From contig NW_014012500.1 of the NCBI RefSeq assembly GCF_000611645.1, positions 1 through 16,579 on the forward strand: a stretch of 16,579 nucleotides of DNA, written 5' to 3'. Both the position numbers and the translations under genes were made by a program. The notes below the pieces were generated by a model. The model had not been told where the DNA came from. It made no database searches and worked only from the letters and a program-made list of their open reading frames with translations. This document shows, one piece after another, positions 1 through 9,801 of this stretch. Each line of letters starts with the position of its first letter. Position 1 is the first letter of the stretch. Source of the DNA: Monoraphidium neglectum (lineage: Eukaryota; Chlorophyta; Chlorophyceae; Sphaeropleales; Selenastraceae).

Positions 1-24
1 GGGTCGGGTGGGGTGGGGCCGGGT
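1..24 (+). repeat. G-rich run with quadruplex potential
   Basis: Five G-runs of three or four bases are separated by one or two bases. On the plus strand this could form a G-quadruplex. It probably lies in a kinase intron, on the strand opposite the transcript. The run may continue left of the window. Confidence 0.4.
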
Positions 25-225
25 AGGTGAATTTGAGGTGGTTCATTGGAAGGATTAAGTGCAGGGTGCACACGCAGCAAAACTTTATTTCAGGCACAAG
101 ACCGCGCGTCTGGAAGCACGGCCTCACACCCCATGCCCGCCATCCCACTGCACGTGCCGCATGAAGCAGCAGCACGCGCCGCAGCGTCTCCCCTGCGTAT
201 ATACATTCATGTGATGGTCGCGCAC

Positions 226-1112
226 CCAAAGTCGCAGATTTTGACGAGGGGCAGCGGCAGGCCCTCCACACTGTGCAGCAGCGTGTTCTCCAGCTTGATG
301 TCCCGGTTGGACACGCCCTGAATTCGGGGGCGATGATGCGAGCCCAAAACGTGGGGCGATTATGTGAGTCTAATCCTCAGTCTTGACTTAACCGCTGCTT
401 GCATTGAATGCAGATATGGTGAAAGACACCCTCCTGTCACCGCCACAGACACTCACCCTCCCTTTCCCCCATAAAACTTCAAGACCGGAGCGGCCATTAC
501 CCAACCTGCAGCGGTGGCAGCCAGAAGCCTGGACGCGCCCCCAACCTCCAGCATATCGCACGAACCCGCATGCCCATGGCCCTCAACCCCATTCGCGCGG
601 CTTGCCAGCCCGCTCGGCCCCACACACCTTGCGGTGGCAGTAGTCAAAGGCCAGCACCACCTGCTGGAAGAACCAGCGCGCCAGTGGCTCCTTCAGGCGC
701 TGCCGCTGCTGCACGTACGCAGACAGCGACCCACCGCTCGCAAAGTCCATCACGCTGTGTGCACGGAGGGCCGGGAAGCGCGCACGCGGGGGATGATGTG
801 GGTGGCGATGCAAGGCGGCTTGGGGCGCGGTTCACAGGGCTGGGGCGGGTGCAGTAGGTGGATTGTCTCGAGGTGGGTGAGGCGGAAGCAGGGGCAGGGG
901 CCGGCTGGGGGCGCCCTCACATGTTAATGTGACGCGGTGACACAAACACCTCTCTGAAGGCCACCACCTGCGGCGGGCAAGAGTGCGTACGTGTGTGCGT
1001 TTAGGTAGGAATACATGTGTGTATGTGTGTGTGTGTGTGAGTGCATGTGCTGTGCGCATGCAAGAGGCATAGTGTACGTGTGTGTGTGCATGCGCGTGCG
1101 TGCGTATTTTGT

Positions 1113-1161
<49 letters not shown>

Positions 1162-2092
1162 CAGCATTTATGCTCGCGTGCGTACACACGCGAGGGTGAG
1201 CAGCACCCTGCCGCTGTCCCGTTGCAGATGCAAGCAGCTGCCGTGGTGCCAGGGTGCCCACACATGCCCGACCCTGTGGGCCACGTTGGCGGACAAGATC
1301 TGCTGACACCACGCAACCTGATCGACAGGCGCATATCTGGGTCAGCCATGAAACAGCCGCGTCCCAATGGCCCAACCCCAGGCGGCCGTGCGCTGCCTGC
1401 AAGCCCTGTAACCCACATGATGGTGGATCAGGCCCGAGTGGTTCAGGATCTCTGATTCCACATAGCGTGCCTGCAGGAATTCCCGCTCCTGCGACGGGCG
1501 ATGCGGTGCGCCGCCGTCGTTGGGTGCTGGGGGCGGCGAGGGGGGTGGCCGGCAGCAGGCCGCTTCTGAGCTGCACGGTTGCTGGCCCCTGTTTTTCGCG
1601 CAAGATATCCCGATGCCGCGTGGCGCTGCCATGCACACGGGGCCATGAAGGCAGCCGCGTGGCGCTGCCATGCACACGGGGCCATGAAGGCAGCCAGTGC
1701 ACACTGGCGGATGACCGGGACGGGCGGGACCCAAACTCCAGCAGCCCCTCCGCCGGCAACGCTGCTGATCGCCCGTTCTCAACGCGCGCACCAGCTTTTT
1801 AATCGCCACCAGCTCGTTGGTCTCCTTGTTCCTCGCCAGGACCACGCACCCAAAAGTTCCTGCAAGGAGGACCCCATGTGCACGAGCGCACGCTCAGCAT
1901 GGGCGTAGTGCGCCGCCGAGAAGCTGGGCGCCCAGATGTAGTCAGGTTCTGCGCACAGCAGCGTTTCTAACGTGGTCCACAGCGTCAAAGGTGTGCCGCA
2001 AACAGACGCTAACCTTTGCCAAGGTTCTTGATGAACTGGTACTTGCTGCTTCGCATCCCGTCGCTGCTGCTCGGGGCCTGACTTGGAACCAT
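226..2092 (-). CDS. SnRK2-like serine/threonine protein kinase, 5' part (six exons, incomplete at left edge)
   Basis: This is the N-terminal half of a protein kinase; SnRK2 kinases act in osmotic, nutrient and stress signalling in plants and algae. My exons, in transcript order, are 2092-2014, 1859-1792, 1488-1417, 967-921, 754-628 and 317-226. All junctions are GT-AG and the frame stays open for 161 codons. Visible motifs are the Gly loop GKGTFGCV, the catalytic lysine in VAIKKL, the alpha-C glutamate in YVESEIL, INIVMDFASGGSL in the hinge, RWFFQQ, the catalytic loop NRDIKLEN and KICDFG. The spacing matches SnRK2, especially RWFFQQ...YCH and RDIKLENTLL. The usual HRD histidine is Asn. The start at 2092 lies just before the Gly loop; an in-frame ATG at 2164 would add 24 residues. 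The last visible exon ends in phase 2 after DFG, so the activation loop and C-lobe lie beyond base 1. The family is clear; the SnRK2 subtype is inferred. Confidence 0.85.
1014..1161. repeat. (TG)n microsatellite in kinase intron 3
   Basis: This is a GT-rich stretch with interruptions; the pure TG run covers 1118-1161 (22 units). It sits in the intron between the exon ending in IHHH (1417) and the exon starting VVAFREV (967). In the kinase transcript it reads as CA. Confidence 0.9.
1615..1695. repeat. 39-bp tandem duplication in kinase intron 2
   Basis: Two identical 39-bp units (1615-1653 and 1654-1692) are followed by the first three bases of a third. The repeat lies wholly in the intron between exons 1859-1792 and 1488-1417. 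Copies this identical suggest a recent duplication. No coding role is likely, although it creates repeated peptides in spurious reading frames. Confidence 0.9.
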
Positions 2093-2927
2093 CGTGCTTG
2101 CTGGACGCGCCCTTGCCTTCTCCTTGGGATGGCTTTTGAACGGATGACTGGTGCGAACGGCCATGTATATGAGTGCGGCGTCAGGGAGCCTTGATGGCTT
2201 CCGCGAGCCTCTTCGGCACCTGCTTGGCAACTGGCCCCGCTGCTTGCTGGGCAGCACGTCGGTTGCCTCGTCTTTTTGAGCCCAGGAGGTTGTTTCCCAG
2301 CCCATTAACCTGAAAATTTGACGGCAAATCTCGCTCCCTACCGGTGCATGAGTAGCGTCGCCGGCGTCCGACCCCTGTAGGCACCACGGGCAGGAGCTTG
2401 CGCCCTGCAGATCGGCATGCTACTCGTATAGTGGCATGCATTTAGTGATTGTAAGCCATACAAGGACCGTGCGTGCCGCACAAGGGGTGCAGCAACCCGG
2501 TAAATTGCGTAGCCCGACCGCGCGGGCTTCGCCGGTGCAGCGACATGGAGCCGTGGATGGATTGGTGTGTGTGTGAACCAAGGATAGGTGGTGTCGTTGT
2601 GGACTTAGGGCAGAAGCTTCGACAAGATTCAGGACACACAAGTAGGTTGTGACAACACCCAGCTGCCTGCTGTCCTCAGGGCCAGGTGCAAGTGCCCCTG
2701 ACAACCAGTGCGCGTGCCAACGGACGCGTGTGAGCTGCTTGCAAACAGGTGCGCTCAGCTCAGAGACAGCCGGGAAATCTTTCTGTAACTGGAATGTCGC
2801 AATATTGCCTTGGTCATCCTCCCAGGCCCTGATAGACACAACACACACACAAACACACACACACACACACACGCGCGCGCACACACACACACGCACACAC
2901 ACATACACACACGCGAGCGCGCGCGCA

Positions 2928-2970
<43 letters not shown>

Positions 2971-4269
2971 GCGCGCAAGCACGCACACACGCAAGCACGC
3001 ACGCACGCACGCACGCACACGATGTCACATGTGCACAATGCACAAACAAGCACAGATGCACATGCACTCAAATTTTCACAGCTCTTTCGCGTGGCCCAGC
3101 CAGCCCCACTGCTCAGCCTCCGTCTCCACCCTGTACGGGTGATAAGTAACTTTGCACTAGCTGATCAACACTGAATTCAACCCCATTTTGTTGGTCAAAC
3201 AGCAGCAGTCATTCAGCTGTCACGTGCAGGAGCAAGACAGGCCGTCTGGCAGCTCTGTGTTTGGCAAGTGGCCCCGATGTACTGCACTGCAACCATTGTG
3301 TGCGCAGAGCCTGCAAATACATATCTTTGCTGAGCACTGCAGCTGCTGGTGCGTTTCTCGCTGGCTGGTGATGCGCATGCCCTGCAAGGGACTGAGCCCA
3401 TCTGGGCGACGCCAGCCGGAGTCCACAGATTGATGCGATTCAGCCCGCACATCTGGCTTGGCAACTCCCTGGCCTGCAAGATGCAGGGTGATACTGGACC
3501 CCAAAATTATAATGCGCAGCACACATCAGGCGCGTTTGCTTGGGGCCCATTGCGCTGCAGCTGAAGGGAGCCTCACAGTGTTCAGTGCAAGGGGACACGC
3601 ATTGGCAGCAGGAACCGCAGCCGCGCCCGCAACACCAGTTTGGCCGGTAGGATGCTGGTGGGGTGCTTCTCCTGGTTGCCTCAGGCCTCAGGAGTAGGGA
3701 CATCCTGGCCGTCACACTGCTGCCAGCACGCTCCTGCTCCCTTGCAAGCGCATGCCAAGCATGCTGATCATGGGCGCCTCGCTTGAGCTGCGCCAACCCA
3801 GACTGTACCGCGGCGTGCCTGTGGTGGTGTCAGTAACTGTTCCCCGCAATCTGATTGCTGTTGGCCTGTCCCTGTGGTTGCCAACATGGGAAGGGGGTAG
3901 TACCAGTGCATGGCAGGAAAGGAGATTGTATCACTGCACAGCGTATCGCCAAATGTGGTCGGGCACGCTCACGCGTGTGGTTGAGCGGTGACGCCCAGAC
4001 GGAGGCGGCACACTGACAGGGTGCCGCTGGCCACATGAGCGTTTTGATGGCATTTCCGGCAGAGATCGTTACACCCCGACGACCCGTATGGGTGGTTTCC
4101 TTGTCTGGTGCTTCACATAACGACACCAGGGTGTCCGTCACACCCGAATCCTTGTTGCGCGTCCTGCAGCTGCCGTGTCAGCGTTATTAGAACCAACCAA
4201 GTCTCACCCGATCGATAAACTCGCAGCCTCGGTGTCCCCAGATCGAAGTGGTTCAAGTGTGACCGATCA
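2093..4269. other. Divergent intergenic region, no gene recognised
   Basis: About 2.2 kb separates the kinase start (minus strand) from the protease start (plus strand), so both promoters should lie here. I see no TATA box or conserved domain. The open frames are short, change character at the CA/CG tract (2835-3020) and match no family I recognise. The segment 3030-4200 is low in repeats and could hold 5' UTR or an unrecognised non-coding gene, but I cannot support one. Confidence 0.6.
2835..3020. repeat. 186-bp CA/CG dinucleotide tract between divergent genes
   Basis: The tract is mostly (AC)n with CGCGCG blocks at about 2872-2880, 2918-2926 and 2968-2976, and ACGC tetranucleotide units near 2996-3020. 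Almost all of it alternates purine and pyrimidine, broken at a few points by AAA, CAAG or GAG steps. Such sequence is the classic substrate for Z-DNA. It lies about 740 bp upstream of the kinase start and 1250 bp upstream of the protease start. Confidence 0.9.
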
Positions 4270-7200
4270 ATGTGTACCCCTGTGTTCACAGCCTGTATGG
4301 TCATCGCGGCATACGCCACGGCGGTGCGGCTGACCGCCGCAGCACCCATCAACCTCGCGGCTGCGGCAACGCTGGCCTCGCGCCCTGCCGCCCTCGCCGC
4401 TCTCGACGCGCTTCCGGCGGCCGACCTGGCTGCGAAGGCGGAGCGGCTGGACATGACGCCAGCAGAGCTGCGGGAGCTCATCCAAACTAGCGAGGCGATT
4501 AATTTTGACGCGGAATCGGGCTATCTGCACTACCGGTGACTGCGCGCGTGAACCTCCTTGGGACATCATTGGGCGTGACGGCGGGCGGGCGATCGCGCCT
4601 CGCGCTCAGCCATCCCGCACCAGCCGGTCGCGCCGCCTCTGGGCCCGTGTGATGCACTTCCAGCCAGTGAGGCAGCGGCTGCCTCAGCTCTGCGCTGGTT
4701 GTGCCTAGGCAGCCACAGCACAGCCGCCACCGCTTCCTCGCCGTCATGCGACGGTGGCTCACCCCGTGCCCCACCACCTCAGATGCGACTTTGGAGGCCA
4801 TGCGGGCGGGCCCAACGCCAAGTTCCTCGTCTTTCCCGATGAACCACCTGGAACTACTAACAATCCGGCCGTCGCTTCTTTCAGCAGCCAGCAATTGCTG
4901 GTTGACCCAGGGCTGGCGGACCCGGCCACATCTCAGGCGTTCAAGCTGCACAGGTGACACTTGCAAGCGCCTGCGCACATGCGTGCATAACAACCTACAC
5001 TCGATGATGCCCAGACCCCGCAAGAAATCGGCGCTCTTGGTCACGTGAGATGCACCATGTGCAGAAATGCCACTGCATGGCCCCGGCTCTATCCACCCAC
5101 CCAACCCTGGCGCGTCCCGTGGTTGCAGCCGGCCGGGCGCACCTCGGACAATTTACCTGGACTTCAATGGCCACGTCACAACAGGCACAAGGCAGGTGGC
5201 CGATGTGTGACCTCGTCTGTCCCGCCATGGCTCCCAAGGCAACGATCATCGGTAGCCCCGCTGGCCAGCAGCAGAATGCTGGAATTCAGCATTCTTGCAG
5301 GTCACGCCAGCTCAACACGGACTGCCCCCTCGCGCATGCCCCAGCCCCACACGGCAGTGGTTGCATGAGATGACGTGACACATCGTTTACCGCGCTGTTG
5401 AGGGCCCCGCCGCACTCAACCGCTGCACGCGGGCGTCGCAGGTGGAACAGGGCACCCTGCAACCAGGACCCAAAGAACTGTCACAGCACCACAAACGCAT
5501 TCCCACCCAGCTTCACCACCGAGCCATTCGATCTGGACGGCAACACCAACTCGTTCAGCGCCGCGGAACTGGCGGCGGTGAGTTGTCGCACATACACAGC
5601 CATAAACATAGCTGTGTGATGGCTCACGCTCCTAGTACAAAGCTCAATCTGGCCAGCCCCACAAAGTGGAGGAGAGGAGCGCGCATAGTTGGCACTTGCT
5701 GGTGCCACTCCACCCACTGCTTTCACGCCCGCCCTGCAGAATCTTTCCCCATCCATCTTTCTTGATCCAACGCCCCGTGTTGCTGGCCGCAGATTGTGAA
5801 AGTATGGTTGAATGTCGCCGAAGGTGTGTGGGGCCCAGCACTGGCGTGTGGATCCCTTCTTGGGAAGGTCATCGGTGCAGGGGCGACGATGCGGGATAAG
5901 GGTTTGGGCTCCGGCATGCTCTGTGTGGAAGAGCTGTGTCATGCAAGCACCAAGTAATCACCCAATCACTCATGTGTGCATCGCAGACTATGCTCCTTTC
6001 AACGTTGACGTCACGACAGGTGCGTGGCTATGGTCGCATTGCAGTAGCTGCAGCGGCACGCTCGCTTCCATGCGCGCATGTGTGCCACAGTTCATCGATG
6101 AAGGGCGAAGGGTCGTGATCAAGCATCCACACCCTCGTCGGCCAGCTGCGCTGATTAACGAAGACTGAAACCCAATTGCATGCACCATGCAGAGGAGCCC
6201 ACCTTCTCCCTGGCCAGGGGGGTCGGCATACGCGTTGTCATCGGCGGCAGCGACCTTGACTGTGAGTGCTGCCAGCCTGGGGACCTGCAGCCAGCTCCCT
6301 GTCGTCTGGTTTGCAGGACTATGGGTGCAGCAACAGCAGCACACCTGCTTTTTTGTGCTGGGTCTCACGTACGGGCAGCTAGGCTTGCTGCTTTTTGTTT
6401 GTTGTTGCCAAATTCCGCTACGTTCATCGATGTTCATCCCGTCTCTTCACTCCACCAACACAAACTTCTGACACGTGTGATTGCAGGGTACGCCATCGGC
6501 TACACTCAGGTGAGATTGTCGCGCTGAGGCACCGTTTTCAAGGTGCCCTTGTCAAACAACACAACGATGCAAGCGCAGGGCTGTTGCGCAACCTGGAGTG
6601 CCACAGCTCACAGCCGTTGGGGCTGGAGTGGAGCGGCACGCCCTCCTTGCGCAAGCCTCGTGGACTTTCGCGCCATGCCTTTTGCATCGCACGACGTGCT
6701 TCGTTGCGTTTTGCTGCAGGCACATTTCTGCAGCGCAAGCCGCCCCTGACGTTGACTATGTGGTTCCCCACCCACCACGCTGCATCTGACCCCCCCCAGT
6801 CAATCGCCGGTGGAGTTGCCTACGTGTCAAGCTTTGGTGATGGGAATTCCGGTGCTGGCTTCCCCTCAGGTGGCAACGAGGTCGCTCCCTGGTGAGGATG
6901 CCTCTTGCACATGATGTCAGGTGGTATGAGGCGTCCTGGACGGGGTGCTACCTTGTCAAGCACAGATTGGCCATCCATCCTCGTGGATTGCCCAAGAAAA
7001 GTACCCAAGATAATTACGAGGGGATGCCTGCTCCTTCGCCTTACCCTGACCCAGCTGTGTGCGGGCACCTGGCATGCCACGCCCAACTGCCCCTAGCTTT
7101 GACCCTCCGAGCGCTGCGCTTGACCCATGCCGGCCTGCAGTTTTGTGTGGTCGAAGGTTTTCAGGAACAATCTCAAATGTGAGGCAGTTTCCCCTGGCAG

Positions 7201-8370
7201 CGGCGCAAGCAGCATGGAGTGCCGAGCCTCTGCGAGGCCCGCTTCTCCTGTTCATGACTGCCCTGTGTGCAGGGGTTGCTGATCAAACCGACCGCTCGTC
7301 CCCGCTGGCCTGTGTTTGCTCTTAAAAACGCCACCCTGCATAAATGGTGGCTGCTGCATCCCTGCCGCAGCAATCTGGGAGGCGGCATCCCACGAAGCTG
7401 GGCACACGTTTGGCCTGCGGTGGGTGCCAAGCTGCTTCTTCTACTTCTGCTGCAAGTGCCTTCTCCTCTTGTCCGGACTGCTCGCTATTCTGTTGTTGCG
7501 CACCTGGTCTGCCCGCCTCCCTTCTTTGCCTCCGCCGTCCATTCTCCTTCCGCGCGCCCTGTGCTCCTGCTTTCATGCCCACCCATATTTCCTGTCCGTG
7601 TGTACATGTCTGAATGCCCACACCCGCAAGCATATGACAATTCACAAGCACTAGGGGCTGTACGTGCACATGCGTATCATCTCAGGGCACCTGCTTCCTC
7701 ACTGCTTGCAGCCACCATGGGCGCGTCCTGTCTGCAACAAACGCGGCAGAGGAATATTACCGGGTGAGCGGTTGAGTGCCGTAGCGCCGTACGCCTCATG
7801 GTTGTGTGTCTCGCATGTCGTATTGGGGCCCAAGTCCAGTGGGCAACAGGAGGGGGGGGCAGCCCAGGGCGACTTGCCAACTGGGGCTGAATAGCGTACG
7901 GGAGGTTTTGCATGGGCGTTGCGGCAAGTGTGGCAAGATGCACGCTGCATTCAATGACCAGCCAGCTTGTGTCGACCGAGCGGTCCAAAATGCGACTCAC
8001 CTCCTCCCTGCTACAACTCCCTCATGCGCGCGCCATCGCTTCAGGGCCACGCAAGTGAGTGACGCAATTGATACTCCACTTGTACATGCACCACCAAACT
8101 GTCGGCCGCAACGGCTGCAATGTATGGCCAACAAGAGCACCCTGCCTCTTCAGCTTTGGAAGTGACGCTGCCGCCAAACGTATTTCATCACAAACACAGA
8201 CCACGCTCTGCCTGACTGACGCTTCGTGTGCTGTTCTCATCCTGTTGTATCCGTCGTCTGACCCACCCTCGCATCCTCCTCTCGAACAGCATGGGCACCC
8301 ATCATGGGCACCAGGTGGGCTGTGTAGGCGCGCACACGCGCCCTGTGCGCGCGCGTGCGCGTGCGCGTGC

Positions 8371-8405
<35 letters not shown>

Positions 8406-9767
8406 CGCGTACGTGTGTGTGTGCACGTGTGTGTGTGTGTGCATGTGCGTGTGTGCGCGCGCTCATGCACTTGCCCGTGCATGTTTGTGTGCACAGGTGT
8501 GTGCTTGCGCACTTACTTGCATCTTCATATGTGCAAGTGCAGTCGCCGTGTTGCCCTGGCCATCCCTCTCATCTTCAATGCCACCATCACCATGACCCCC
8601 GCAAAACACACCCTATCCGCCTTTGCTCAACGAGCAGTTACTCTAGGAATCTGACGCAGTGGAGCCGCGGCGAGTGAGTCAAGGGGGCTCAAACAATCTT
8701 TTTCATGTGCATGGGTGCAGGTCGATGGGCTCTGACAGGGTCAGTGTTGGTGCTGCTGCAAGGGACAATTGCAAGGGATTTGAAGGTGTAGAGAATAGCG
8801 GGGGGGGGGGGGGGTGCAGGCCCTGGTACAGGTTCGCTGCAGGGTTGGCTGGGGCTGCTCTGTGGGTATTGCCGGGGGATGAGGCGGGCAGATGGGCTCG
8901 CATCACCCGCTTGTGTGTAGTTGCACAAAAATCACCACCATTGAGTAGCAGTCACCTTGTGTTCATTGGTGGCATGTGTGATCCTCATGGATTTATAAAA
9001 AATGCTCACCACGATCCCCGCGTGCTCCTTTACCTGTTGCATTTGGTGTCTAAACATCACCCCACCATGCATGCCTTTTTCACCCAATCGCCACATCTTG
9101 GCGTCTCTTGGGCCCCCCTCTCCGTTTGCCCCACACAGGATTCTGAATCTCACACCCAAACCCCTTGCGTGCACACTCCTGCAGTTATCAGTTTGCCAGC
9201 CGCCCAGCCCAGGACGACCTTGCTGTCATCGCAAACAGAGCCCCACTTGTTCCCGACGATGTCGGCGGCGCCCCCTCTTCCGCCTTTCGCCTGACCAACG
9301 TATCCAACGTCGCTGGCCAGTCCTTCGTCGGGCTCATATCCAACAGCGCTGACTCCGATATTTTCAGCTTCCAATCGGGCCCTGGCAGCATCACCGTCAG
9401 GCTGCAGCTAGCGTCGGCGACGCCTGTCCTGATCCCGTCCCCCACAAGGGTCTGGGAGCGCACCAACCTTGACGCCCAGGTGGTCATATCCAGGTCAGAC
9501 GGCAGTGTGCTGAGTACACTGACCAACAGCGACGGGTTCCTGCGGGGCACGCTTGCCACCGTGGCGCTCCCCACCCCGGTGAGCTTGGCGTGTGTTTGTG
9601 TGTGTGTGTGTGTGAGTGTGTTTGTACGCGTGTGTGTGTTTGTGTTTGAGTTAGTGAGAAAAAGTCAGTGAGTGATGATGAGAGAGATATTGCGAGAGAG
9701 AGAGAGAGGGAGTGAGAGGGGAAAAGAGATAGAGAGAGAGAGTATGTGTGTGTGTATGTGTGTGAGA

Positions 9768-9801
<34 letters not shown>

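Noticed and set aside
1461..1474. Alternative acceptor (CTGCAG) for kinase exon 3, starting at ARYVESEIL
   Set aside because: Using the acceptor 15 bases earlier in the transcript (exon start 1488) restores the full 11-residue spacing ER...YVE expected after the VAIK lysine; the later one leaves a five-residue gap.
1615..1695. Possible CRISPR-like repeat
   Set aside because: Two directly adjacent units with no spacers, in an intron of a eukaryotic gene; it is a simple tandem duplication.
2420..3067. 215-aa minus-strand frame rich in Cys and Val
   Set aside because: Most of it is translation of the CA/CG repeat tract; the rest resembles no protein.
4270..4539. A stand-alone 89-aa protein ending at TGA 4537-4539
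   Set aside because: The stop lies just past a consensus donor (CCG then GTGACT). The paralogue has the same donor, and the downstream exon joins in frame to give YRCDFG in both copies.
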